Source: Candidatus Methylomirabilota bacterium
GTDB taxonomy: Bacteria > Methylomirabilota > Methylomirabilia > Rokubacteriales > CSP1-6
DNA: 64,000 nt
Direction: 5' to 3'
NCBI GenBank assembly: GCA_035764725.1
Contig: DASTYT010000047.1
Span: forward strand, 62,001-126,000
Both the position numbers and the translations under genes were made by a program. Below the pieces are notes generated by a model. It was not told where the DNA came from. It searched no databases and worked only from the letters and a program-made list of their open reading frames with translations. Below are positions 24,595 through 32,768 of the stretch, piece after piece (within the stretch, counting starts at the first letter, position 1; every line of letters begins with the position of its first letter).

Positions 24595-25914
24595 CTACTT
24601 CTCCTTCGAACAGTCACGCATCGTGTACTTGAGGTTCTTGCCCTCGGCGATCGCGGCCTCCTCGATCATGGGCCGGACGACGTCGCGCATGGGCTGCACC
24701 CAGTCCGAGACGATGTTCCACTTCTTGCCGTCCCACTGCTGGATGAGCACCGGCCCGTTGCCCTCATGGTCCTCGCAGGCCACTTTCACCGGGTGGGTGA
24801 ACCCCTTCATCCCCAGTTGCTCCAGCCGCTGGTCGGTCATGTTGAGGTTCTCGAAGCCCCAGCGCACTTCCTCGCCCGAAAGCGACTTGTTGCCGAACTT
24901 GCCCATCGCGGTCCGGATGGCCTCCACCGCGAACATCGAGTTGACGACACCGCGGTTGTAGAGGGGCTCGCCCATCGCTTCCTTCTTGCCCGCGCCCTTG
25001 CCCTTGTCGTAGACGAACTTCGCGATGTCCGCGTGCACCTTGAAATTGGTGCCGGGGGCGTGGAAGGTGGCGCCCTTGTAGCCCCGGGCGCCGTCGCCGG
25101 CGGGCACGACGTCGGAGTCGTTGGCCGACCACCAGTTCCCGATGAAGTGATCCATCTTGAACCCGATGGCCGCCGCTTCCTTCACCGCGACCTGGTTCAT
25201 GACGCCCCAGCCGGACATGAAGATCCAGTCGGGGTTGAGCCGCCGCACCTGCAGCCACGTGGACTTCTGCTCCTGGCCGGGATGGTCCACGGCGAGGAGG
25301 TTCAAGTCGAAGCCGTACTTCTTGGCGAGCACCTCGAGGGTGGGGTTGGCTTCCTTGCCGTACGGGCTGTTGTGGTAGATGTGGGCGATCTTCTTGCCCT
25401 TGAGCTTCTCGAGCCCGCCCTCCTGCGCGCCGATGTAGCGGATCACCGCGGAGGCCTGGCTCCAGTACGTGGTCGGGAAGCCGAACACCCACGGGAACCA
25501 CCGTCCGTCAGCGGCCGCCGCCATGCCGTAGCCCATCGAGAACACCACGACCTTGTCCACCGGCGCCTTGGGGATGAGCTGATAGGTGATGCCGGTGGAG
25601 TAGGGATTGACGAGCAGGGCGTTCTTCCCCTTGAGCCGCTCGTAGCACTCCACTCCCTGCTTGGTGTCGTACTGGGTCTCGCACTCCTCCCAGGCGAGCT
25701 TCACGCCGTTGACGCCACCGTCCCGCTCGTTGACGAGCGTCAGGTAGTCGGACATGCCGTTGGCGATGGGGATCCCGCTGGGCGCGTACGGCCCGGTGCG
25801 ATAGACGAGGAGCGGGATGAAGGCGCTGCCGCCCTGCGCGAGCACGGCGCCGGCGAGCGGCCCCGCCGCGAGGGCAACGGCAACGAGGACGACCAGCATG
25901 GTTCTGAGCTTCAT
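24595..25914 (-). CDS. livK: LIV-type periplasmic binding protein LivK (cassette A)
   Basis: A 439-residue type I periplasmic binding protein with a signal peptide (about 1-26, VLA|QG). The mature start reads FIPLLVYRTGPYAPSGIPIANG, fitting the family's first ligand-contact strand. Its extra C-terminal length (EGKNLKYTMRDCSKEK end) sets it apart from cassette B LivK; the two are clearly diverged paralogs, so they probably bind different ligands. GGGAGG precedes ATG 25914. Confidence 0.88.
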   Translation of the reverse strand: MKLRTMLVVLVAVALAAGPLAGAVLAQGGSAFIPLLVYRTGPYAPSGIPIANGMSDYLTLVNERDGGVNGVKLAWEECETQYDTKQGVECYERLKGKNALLVNPYSTGITYQLIPKAPVDKVVVFSMGYGMAAAADGRWFPWVFGFPTTYWSQASAVIRYIGAQEGGLEKLKGKKIAHIYHNSPYGKEANPTLEVLAKKYGFDLNLLAVDHPGQEQKSTWLQVRRLNPDWIFMSGWGVMNQVAVKEAAAIGFKMDHFIGNWWSANDSDVVPAGDGARGYKGATFHAPGTNFKVHADIAKFVYDKGKGAGKKEAMGEPLYNRGVVNSMFAVEAIRTAMGKFGNKSLSGEEVRWGFENLNMTDQRLEQLGMKGFTHPVKVACEDHEGNGPVLIQQWDGKKWNIVSDWVQPMRDVVRPMIEEAAIAEGKNLKYTMRDCSKEK

Positions 25915-25927
25915 GGAACCCTCCCGG

Positions 25928-27004
25928 TTAATGAGGAAACGGCCACAGCCGCAGCTTCTCCTTGGTGATCTGCCAGAGCCGCGCGAGCCCCTGCGGCTCC
26001 ACGATCAGGAAGAAGACGATGAGGCCGCCGAACACCATCAGCTCGACCTGCTTCTGCAATGCTACCGGCATGGCGAGGCCCACCGCGTGCGGCACGTTGG
26101 TGAGGAAGATCGGCACCATCACGATGAAGGCGGCCCCGAGGAAGGACCCAAGGATGCTCCCCAGGCCGCCGATGATGACCATGAACAGCACGAGGAACGA
26201 GAGGTTGATGTCGAACGCCAAGGTCTCGGCGCTACCGAGGTAGAGAAACACGTACTCGGCCCCCGCCACCCCGCAGTAGAAGGACGAGATGCCGAAGGCG
26301 AGGAGCTTGGTGCGCAGAGGCCGCACCCCGATGATCTCGGCGGCGATGTCCCGGTCGCGGATGGCCATCCACGAGCGCCCCACCCGCCCGCGCACGAGAT
26401 TCTTGGCGAAGAGGGCGAAGAGCACGGCGAAGGCGAGTGCCGCCACGTACCGCGCCTGTGCCGACGCCTGGGGGCCCGTCACCATCACGCCGAAGGTGGT
26501 GTGGGGCGGCGCGGTGATGGTGCCGGACGGCGCGTAGTTGGAGAACCACGCCACCTTGTTGAAGAGCCAGACGAGGAAGAACTGGGCGGCCAGGGTGGCC
26601 ACCGCCAGGTAGAAGCCCTTGATGCGGAGCGACGGGATCCCGAACACGAGCCCGACCCCCGCCGCCACCAGCCCCGCGGCCAGGAACACCACGAGGATGT
26701 TCACGTTTGGGAAGGCGGTGGAGAGCTTGAACGCGGCGTACCCGCCCACCGCCATGAAGCCACCGGTACCGAGGGAGATCTGGCCCGCGTAGCCGGTGAG
26801 GATGTTGAGTCCGAGCGCGGCGAGCGCATAGATCAGGAACGGGATCAGGATGGCCTGAAGCCAGTACTCGCTGGCCAGCGCGGTCGGGAGCACGAAGGCG
26901 GCGGCGAGCAAGGCGAGCACGACCCAGCGGTCCTGGACCACCGGGAACATGGCCTGATCGCTCGCGTAGGTCGTCTTGAACTGCCCGGCTTCGCGGTAGA
27001 TCAC
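25928..27004 (-). CDS. livM: LIV-type permease LivM (cassette A)
   Basis: A 358-residue permease with about ten helices, the signature GYAGQISLGTGGFMAVGGY and the loop RVGRSWMAIRDRDIAAEIIGV. Its hydrophilic head (IYREAGQFKTTYASDQAMFP) matches cassette B LivM. The start is GTG 27004, and the bases upstream belong to a dispersed repeat whose GGAG lies about 8-9 bases before this GTG and can act as ribosome binding site. Upstream codons still read ASDV in frame, like cassette B, with no start codon, suggesting the original start was displaced by the repeat. Confidence 0.88.
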   Translation of the reverse strand: MIYREAGQFKTTYASDQAMFPVVQDRWVVLALLAAAFVLPTALASEYWLQAILIPFLIYALAALGLNILTGYAGQISLGTGGFMAVGGYAAFKLSTAFPNVNILVVFLAAGLVAAGVGLVFGIPSLRIKGFYLAVATLAAQFFLVWLFNKVAWFSNYAPSGTITAPPHTTFGVMVTGPQASAQARYVAALAFAVLFALFAKNLVRGRVGRSWMAIRDRDIAAEIIGVRPLRTKLLAFGISSFYCGVAGAEYVFLYLGSAETLAFDINLSFLVLFMVIIGGLGSILGSFLGAAFIVMVPIFLTNVPHAVGLAMPVALQKQVELMVFGGLIVFFLIVEPQGLARLWQITKEKLRLWPFPH

Positions 27005-27005
27005 G

Positions 27006-27070
27006 TCGCTCGCTCCGCTCGCGCACGCATTCTCAGATTTCGCTCGTCTCGCCTTCGGCTGCGCCTCGCA
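27006..27070. repeat. Dispersed GC-rich repeat, copy 3, between livH and livM
   Basis: It carries both halves of the 62-base unit: CGCTCGCTCCGCTCGCGCA at the livM side, and GCTCGTCTCGCCTTCGGCTG at the livH side. The centre (CGCATTCTCAGATTT) differs from the ATCATGTATC centre of the tandem copies. It fills the whole gap between the livH stop and the livM start in an otherwise gap-free operon. Confidence 0.75.
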
Positions 27071-28009
27071 CTACACTCGCTCGATGATGCGCTCGCCGAA
27101 CAGGCCCTGGGGCCGGAAGACGAGGAAGACGAGGGCCAGCGCGTAGGCGAACCAGTTCTCGATCGCGCCGCCCACCAGCGGCCCCCAGTACACCTCGCCG
27201 AGCTTCTCGCCGGTGCCGATGATGAGCCCGCCCACGATGGCGCCCGGCACCGAGGTGAAGCCGCCGAGAATCAATACGGGCAGCGCCTTGAGCGCGATCA
27301 GGGACAGACTGAACTGTACGCCGCTCTTCGCGCCCCACATGATGCCGGTGGCGAGGGCAACCAGCCCCGCCACCGACCAGACCACCACCCAGATGGTCTT
27401 GAGGGGAATGCCAATGCTGAGCGCGGCCTCGTGGTCGTCGGCGACCGCGCGGAGCGCCCGTCCGATGCGCGTGCGCTGGAAGAACACCGCGAGCACGCCT
27501 ACCAGCACCGCTGCGGTGCCCGCCGCCGACATCTCGAGCTTGTTGATGAGGACGCCCGCCACCTTCACCGATTCGTCGGGGATGCCCACGTCGAGCTTCT
27601 TCACGTTCGCGCCCCACAGCATCTCGCCGAAGCCCTCGAGGAAGAAGTTGAGCCCGATGGTGGCCATGAACAGGATGATGGGGGCCTGGTTGACGAGCGG
27701 GCGCAGCACCACGCGCTCGATGCCGAAGGCGAGCGCGACCATGACCGCGACGGTCAGCAGGAGGGCCAGCGCCACCGGCACGCCCTTCTCCATGAGCCCC
27801 ACCAGGGTCAGGGCGGCGAACAGCACCATGACGCCCTGGGCGAAGTTGAACACGCCCGAGGCCTTGAAGATCAGGACGAAGCCCAGGGCGACCAGGGAGT
27901 ACATCAGCCCGGCGGCGATCCCACCGATCAGCACCTCCACGAAGAACGCGGGCGCGCTCGCCATGTCCAGGAACGGCGCCACCAGCACCGCGTGGAGGAG
28001 GCTAAGCAT
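27071..28009 (-). CDS. livH: LIV-type permease LivH (cassette A)
   Basis: A 312-residue permease with motifs GLMYSLVALGFVLIFKASGVFNFAQG and RAVADDHEAALSIGIPL. ATG 28009 overlaps the livG stop by 8 bases, the same arrangement as ligase-livH in cassette B; ATG 28030 is a longer alternative. About 20 residues precede the first family helix. Forms the membrane channel with LivM at 25928-27004. Confidence 0.9.
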   Translation of the reverse strand: MLSLLHAVLVAPFLDMASAPAFFVEVLIGGIAAGLMYSLVALGFVLIFKASGVFNFAQGVMVLFAALTLVGLMEKGVPVALALLLTVAVMVALAFGIERVVLRPLVNQAPIILFMATIGLNFFLEGFGEMLWGANVKKLDVGIPDESVKVAGVLINKLEMSAAGTAAVLVGVLAVFFQRTRIGRALRAVADDHEAALSIGIPLKTIWVVVWSVAGLVALATGIMWGAKSGVQFSLSLIALKALPVLILGGFTSVPGAIVGGLIIGTGEKLGEVYWGPLVGGAIENWFAYALALVFLVFRPQGLFGERIIERV

Positions 28010-28790
28010 GCGCCACCCCCAGGTACGCATCGATCACCGCGGAGTTCGCGCGCACCTCGTCCGGGGTCCCGTCGGCGATCTTGCGGCCGTAGTCGAGGGC
28101 GATCACGTGCTCCGAGATGTCCATGACCACGCTCATGTCGTGCTCGATGAGCGCGATGGTGGTCCCGAACTCGTCGTTGACGCCCAGGATGAAGCGGCAC
28201 ATGTCCTCCTTCTCCTCGAGGTTCATGCCCGCCATGGGCTCGTCGAGAAGGAGGAAGGCCGGCTCGGCGGCGAGGGCGCGCGCGAGCTCCACGCGCTTCT
28301 GCAGGCCGTAGGGCAGCCGGCCCGCGGAGGTCTTGCGAATGGCCTGGATCTCCAGGAAGTCGACGATGCGCTCGACGAAGGCCCGATGCTCGAGCTCCTG
28401 CCGCTTCGCCGGCCCCCAGTAGAGGCCCTCGAGGAGGAAGCTCCCCCGCATCTTCAGCAGGCGGCCCGTCATGATGTTGTCGAGCACGCTCATGCCCTTG
28501 AAGAGCGCCACGTTCTGAAAGGTGCGCGCGATGCCCAGCGCGGCCACGTCGTAGGGCTTGAGGTGGGTGCGGTCCTTGCCGTCGAAGCGGATGTGCCCCT
28601 CGTAGGGATGGTAGAAGCCGCTGATCACGTTGAGCAGCGTGGTCTTCCCCGCCCCGTTCGGCCCGATGATGGCGGCGATCTCGCCGCGCCCGATCGTGAG
28701 GCCCACGCCCTCCAGCGCCTGCACGGCGCCGAAGCGCACGCTGATCCCGTCCACCTCCAGCAGCGGCGCGCGGCGGACGGCCCCTCGCAT
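28002..28790 (-). CDS. livG: LIV-type ABC transporter ATPase LivG (cassette A)
   Basis: A 262-residue ABC ATPase: Walker A GPNGAGKTTLLN, GIARTFQNVALF, LPYGLQKRVELARAL, Walker B FLLLDEPMAGMN and switch ALIEHDMSVVMD. ATG 28790 shares its A with the TGA stop of the ligase (TGATG), a tight coupling. The open frame upstream is a shadow of the ligase gene. Very similar to cassette B LivG through the central part (FYHP, YGLQKRVEL, EEKEDM). Confidence 0.9.
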   Translation of the reverse strand: MRGAVRRAPLLEVDGISVRFGAVQALEGVGLTIGRGEIAAIIGPNGAGKTTLLNVISGFYHPYEGHIRFDGKDRTHLKPYDVAALGIARTFQNVALFKGMSVLDNIMTGRLLKMRGSFLLEGLYWGPAKRQELEHRAFVERIVDFLEIQAIRKTSAGRLPYGLQKRVELARALAAEPAFLLLDEPMAGMNLEEKEDMCRFILGVNDEFGTTIALIEHDMSVVMDISEHVIALDYGRKIADGTPDEVRANSAVIDAYLGVAHA

Positions 28791-30781
28791 CAGGCGCCCG
28801 CCACGACGGCGTCGGCGATGCGGACGTCGGCGCGGACGGTGCCGACGCGCCCGTCCTCGTAGGTGACCTGCGCCTCGACGTTGACGTGGGCCACTCCGGA
28901 GTAGAGGCCCTCGATCAGGGCCGCGTACTTCTGGGCGATGAAGCCCCGGCGCACCTTGCGCGTCCGGGTGATCTCCTGGTCGTCGGCGTCCAGCTCCTTG
29001 TGCAGGAGCAGGAACTTTCGGATCTGCGCCCCCGCCAGCTCGCCGTCCTCGGCGAGGCTCGCGTTCACGCGGCCCACCGCCTCGCGCACCAGCTCGTAGA
29101 CCTCGGACTTCTGCGCCAGATCCGCATAGGACGTGTAGGCCAGGTTGCGGCGCTCGGCCCAGTTCCCCACCGCGGCGAGATCGATGTTGAGAAGGGCGAC
29201 CACGAAGGGCCGCCCGTCCCCGACGCACACTGCCTCCTTGATGAAGGGCGAGAACTTGAGCTTGTTCTCGAGGTACTTCGGCGCGAAGAGCGTACCCCCG
29301 GAGAGCCGGCCCACGTCGCGCGCGCGGTCGATGATCTTGAGATGCCCATCGCGGTCGACGACGCCCGCGTCACCGGTATGCACCCAGCCGTTCTCGAGGG
29401 TCTGGGCGGTGGCCGCCTCGTTCTTGTAGTAGCCACGGAACATCCCCGGGCTCCGAAACAGCACCTCCCCGGACTCCGCGATCCGGATCTCGACCCCAGG
29501 AAGCGGCGTGCCCACGGTGTCGAGCTTCACGTCGCCGTTCCGCTGAATGGAGATCAGCGCGCTCGACTCCGTCATCCCGTAGACCTGCTTCACGTTCACC
29601 CCGAGTGAGCGGTAGAACTCGAGGAGCTCGGGCCCGATGGCCTCACCCGCGGTGTAGGCAGTACGGATCCGGCGCATCCCGAGATTATCGCGCAGCGGGC
29701 CGTAGACGAGCAGCCCGCCCAGGGGGGCCAGGAGCCGGTCGAGGAGGCCGGGCGGCCGGTGGGCGAGTCGCGCCTGCTCGATACGCCGCGCCAGCTCCAG
29801 GAACGAACGCACCATCGCACGCTTTGGCGCCCACGCGTCGTCCACGCGGATCATGACCGAGGTGAGGAGATTCTCCCAGATACGGGGCGGCGCGAAGAAG
29901 TAGGTCGGCCCGATCTCCCTGAGGTCCTGGAGCACGGTGTCCTGGCTCTCCGGACAATTGATGGCGAAGCCCACCACCACCGACTGCGCGTAGGAGAACA
30001 GGTGATCCCCCACCCAGGCCACGGGGAGGTACGCCATCACCTCTTCGTCCGACCGCAGTCCCTCGAGCACCGCCGCGTTGCGCGCGGTGAGGATGAGGTT
30101 CCGGTGCGTGAGCATGGTGCCCTTGGGCTGGCCGGTGGTGCCGGACGTGTAGCAGAAGATCGCGACGTCGTCGGCCCGCCCCGCCGCGAGCTCACGTTCG
30201 AAGTAACCGGGCTGCTCGCGGTCGAGCGCCTCGCCGCGCGCCTTGAGCTCGGTGAGGCTCAGGAGGCAGGCGTCCGTGTAGTGGCGCAGCCCGCGCGGGT
30301 CGTCGTAGATGATGTACTCGAGGCGCGGGCACTGCGCGCGGACGTGCAGGAGCTTGTCGACCTGCTCCTGATCCTCCACCACCGCGAACCGCGCCTCCGC
30401 GTGGTCCACGATGAACTGCATCTCCTTCTCGATCGAGTCCTGATACAGCGGCACGGCCACGCCGCCGAGCGCCTGCGTGGCCAGCATCGCCCAGTAGAGC
30501 GCTGGACGATTGTCACCCACGATTGCGGTCTTGTCGCCGCGGGCGAAGCCGAGCGTGGCCAGCCCCAGCGCGATCAGGCGCGCTTCCGCCAGGTACTGGC
30601 TCCAGGTGTAGGCCTGCCAGATCCCGAGGTCCTTCTCGCGCACCGCGACCTTGCCGCCGAAGCGGCGCGCATTGTCGACGACGAGCTTGGGGAAGGTGTC
30701 GAGCGAGGGGTCGAGCGCGTCAGGCGGCGCAGCAGGTGGACGGCCGCCACCCTTCGCGGCTGCGGCCGTCGCGCGTGTCAT
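28790..30781 (-). CDS. Long-chain-type acyl-CoA ligase of LIV cassette A
   Basis: A 663-residue acyl-CoA synthetase homologous to the ligase at 21043-22965 over its whole length. The phosphate loop is YTSGTTGQPKG (211-221), with AYLPVAWVGDHLFSYAQ, VYGMTESSALIS, WVHTGDAGVVD and C-terminal TRTRKVRRGFI. A 20-residue Ala/Pro/Gly-rich head is extra. It is the first gene after the 30854-30882 promoter and is coupled to livG by TGATG. Expected to form the acyl-CoA of the transported acid. Confidence 0.87.
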   Translation of the reverse strand: MTRATAAAAKGGGRPPAAPPDALDPSLDTFPKLVVDNARRFGGKVAVREKDLGIWQAYTWSQYLAEARLIALGLATLGFARGDKTAIVGDNRPALYWAMLATQALGGVAVPLYQDSIEKEMQFIVDHAEARFAVVEDQEQVDKLLHVRAQCPRLEYIIYDDPRGLRHYTDACLLSLTELKARGEALDREQPGYFERELAAGRADDVAIFCYTSGTTGQPKGTMLTHRNLILTARNAAVLEGLRSDEEVMAYLPVAWVGDHLFSYAQSVVVGFAINCPESQDTVLQDLREIGPTYFFAPPRIWENLLTSVMIRVDDAWAPKRAMVRSFLELARRIEQARLAHRPPGLLDRLLAPLGGLLVYGPLRDNLGMRRIRTAYTAGEAIGPELLEFYRSLGVNVKQVYGMTESSALISIQRNGDVKLDTVGTPLPGVEIRIAESGEVLFRSPGMFRGYYKNEAATAQTLENGWVHTGDAGVVDRDGHLKIIDRARDVGRLSGGTLFAPKYLENKLKFSPFIKEAVCVGDGRPFVVALLNIDLAAVGNWAERRNLAYTSYADLAQKSEVYELVREAVGRVNASLAEDGELAGAQIRKFLLLHKELDADDQEITRTRKVRRGFIAQKYAALIEGLYSGVAHVNVEAQVTYEDGRVGTVRADVRIADAVVAGA

Positions 30782-30853
30782 GCGTCTGCACCGTTGGAGA
30801 CCTGCGCCATTTCAGGTGGGGCGATTCCTCTATCAGACCCCTGAAGTTGCGAG

Positions 30854-30882
30854 AGTGTAGCCGACGCCCCTAGGGCTGTCAA
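30854..30882 (-). promoter_or_regulatory. Sigma-70 type promoter for the LIV/ligase supercluster
   Basis: On the minus strand TTGACA (30882-30877) is followed after exactly 17 bases by TACACT (30859-30854). The -35 is a perfect consensus and the -10 has four of six matches. Transcription would start near 30847, about 65 bases before the ligase ATG. All genes down to 11502 run in the same direction with short gaps, so this may drive the entire cluster. Confidence 0.65.
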
Positions 30883-30908
30883 GGGGGTTTGGTCGGTTCT
30901 ACAAGGGT

Positions 30909-32231
30909 TTACGGCCCTCCAAGCCCTCCCTTGGCGCCCGTGAGCCAGGCCAGATCCCGGGCCGAAGGGCGCCGCGCCAGGCGCCGTTCCAGGAGCCGGG
31001 CGGCGTTCACCCCCCGGCCGGCGCGCAAGTATGCTTGGATCAGGGTTTCCTCGAAGATGTCTCGCTGCGCGTGGCTCCCACCGAGACGAATCACCCCGTC
31101 GGCCACCGGCTCGATGTGCCGGATCGCCCCCGCGTAGTCGCCGGCCGCGAAGGCGCCCAGCCCCTCGGCGAGCGCCGCGGGGACCGGCCCCGATGGAAGG
31201 CGGCCCGCCTCGTCAGCCTCGCGGAACGCCTCGATCAGCTTCGCCAGCGCTACCCGATCGCCGTGGCCGGCGTAGGCGAGCGCCGTGTGGATGTCGGCAA
31301 AGGCCACGCCGGGGCGCGGGAAGGCCCGCGCGGCGAAGTCGCGCACCGGCCCCCACCGTGCTGGCGCGGGGGGCGCCCCGTAGAGACCCAGCCGCCAGAG
31401 GAATGCCGCGGAGTCAGTGAGCGTGTTGAGCGGCGGCGCGATCGAGGCGCCTGGCGCGATAGCGTCCTCATAGACGCGGAGCGCGGCCTCGACGTCGTCG
31501 CGTCCGAGCTCGAACAGCGCGAGATGCCACGAGAGATGGCAGTGGAGCGGCGTCGCGCGCTCGTAGGTCGGCAACCAGCCCTCCAGGAAGCGCGCGCCCT
31601 CGTCCCCCGCCCCCGTCTCGTAGAAGATGTGTGACATCCCGTGCGCCGCGTTCGCGCTGCGCGGCTGTGCGGCGAGCGCGCGCTCCATCAGCGTCCGCGC
31701 CTCCACGGGCCGGCGCGCCTCGTTGAAGGCCCAGCCGTGCGCGAAGGCGAACCACCAGTCGTCGCCGTAGTGGGGCGCGAGCTCGTCGAGCAGCGCCAGC
31801 AGCAGGGCGTTGTGATCCGAACGCCCGCCGAACGCGATGAGGCCGAAGGCGCCCACCGCCAGGCTCAGCACGAGGGCGTCGCGCGGGAACTCGGCCACGT
31901 GGGCGCGCACCGCGGCGAGCGCGCCCGGGGCGTTCCCGTCCAGGAGCGCGCCGATGGCCGCCACGTGCTGCTGCTCGCGGCGCGAGAGCCCACCGGTAAG
32001 CGCGCGCGCTCGGGCTGCCGCAGCCTGCGCCTCGGGGATGCGCCCGTGAACCTGCAGAGTGCGCGCGAGGCCGATCGCCGCCAGTGCGAAACCCGGATCC
32101 GCGGCCAGCGCCTCCTCGAAGGCCCGATCCGCGCCGTGCGCGGCGAGGAGGATGCGGTCCACGCCCGCGCGATAGGCTTCCACCGCGCGCGGCGACGTTG
32201 ATGTCAGCGGGAGCCCGTATCGATCTTCCAC
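30909..32231 (-). CDS. Tetratricopeptide-repeat protein, TTC38-like
   Basis: A 440-residue helical-repeat protein of the TTC38 type. The start RYGLPLTSTSPRAVEAYRAGVD is typical of that group, followed by several TPR-like helical pairs (for example AFEEALAADPGFALAAIGLARTL) and WWFAFAHGWAFNE-like aromatic helices. GTG 32231 is chosen because it has GGGGAGA upstream and matches family starts; TTG 32249 would add six residues. Cytosolic, probably a scaffold or binding protein; function unknown. It is divergent from the GNAT gene. Confidence 0.75.
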   Translation of the reverse strand: MEDRYGLPLTSTSPRAVEAYRAGVDRILLAAHGADRAFEEALAADPGFALAAIGLARTLQVHGRIPEAQAAAARARALTGGLSRREQQHVAAIGALLDGNAPGALAAVRAHVAEFPRDALVLSLAVGAFGLIAFGGRSDHNALLLALLDELAPHYGDDWWFAFAHGWAFNEARRPVEARTLMERALAAQPRSANAAHGMSHIFYETGAGDEGARFLEGWLPTYERATPLHCHLSWHLALFELGRDDVEAALRVYEDAIAPGASIAPPLNTLTDSAAFLWRLGLYGAPPAPARWGPVRDFAARAFPRPGVAFADIHTALAYAGHGDRVALAKLIEAFREADEAGRLPSGPVPAALAEGLGAFAAGDYAGAIRHIEPVADGVIRLGGSHAQRDIFEETLIQAYLRAGRGVNAARLLERRLARRPSARDLAWLTGAKGGLGGP

Positions 32232-32276
32232 GCGGCTTTCTCTCCCCAAGCCTACCCAACCGCGCTATCTTCGGCC

Positions 32277-32768
32277 ATGGACATTCGCAGAGCGTCGGAA
32301 GCGGATTTCGAAGGCGTGTGGTCCATCTTTCAGGCCGTCGTCGCCACCGGCGATACCTACGCTTTCTCGCCCACGAGCAGCCGCGAGGAATGTCACGCCT
32401 ACTGGCTTGGTCCCGGCGTGACGTCGTTCGTGGCGACCGAAGGTCCCCGCATTCTCGGCATGTACAAGCTCCGAGCGAACGCGCGCGACCTCGGCTCGCA
32501 CGTGGCGAATGCCTCGTTCATGGTCGGTCCTGCGGCGCAGGGCAAGGGGGCTGGCAAGGCCATGGGCCAGCATTGCCTCGCGGAAGCGCGAAAGGCCGGC
32601 TATCTGGCCATGCAATTCAACTTCGTGGTGAGCACGAACACGGGCGCCGTCTCACTGTGGAAGAAGCTGGGCTTCTCCATCGTGGGCACGCTACCGAAGG
32701 CGTTCAACCATCAGCGGCTCGGTTATGTCGATGCCTACGTCATGCATCGGTTCCTGAACGACGGCTAG
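32277..32768 (+). CDS. GNAT family N-acetyltransferase
   Basis: A 163-residue acetyltransferase. The acetyl-CoA loop is VGPAAQGKGAGKAM (QxxGxG type), with the preceding strand NASFMV and the later NTGAVSLWKKLGFSIVGTLP, in which the asparagine and aromatic pattern is family-typical. It transfers an acetyl group from acetyl-CoA to an unknown small-molecule or protein amine. Its TAG stop overlaps the stop of the convergent CoA-transferase gene at CTAG. Confidence 0.85.
   Translation: MDIRRASEADFEGVWSIFQAVVATGDTYAFSPTSSREECHAYWLGPGVTSFVATEGPRILGMYKLRANARDLGSHVANASFMVGPAAQGKGAGKAMGQHCLAEARKAGYLAMQFNFVVSTNTGAVSLWKKLGFSIVGTLPKAFNHQRLGYVDAYVMHRFLNDG

Noticed and set aside
32765..32768. Overlap of the GNAT and CoA-transferase genes at CTAG
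   Set aside because: Two convergent TAG stops share a palindromic CTAG; it is a simple tail-to-tail overlap without functional implication.
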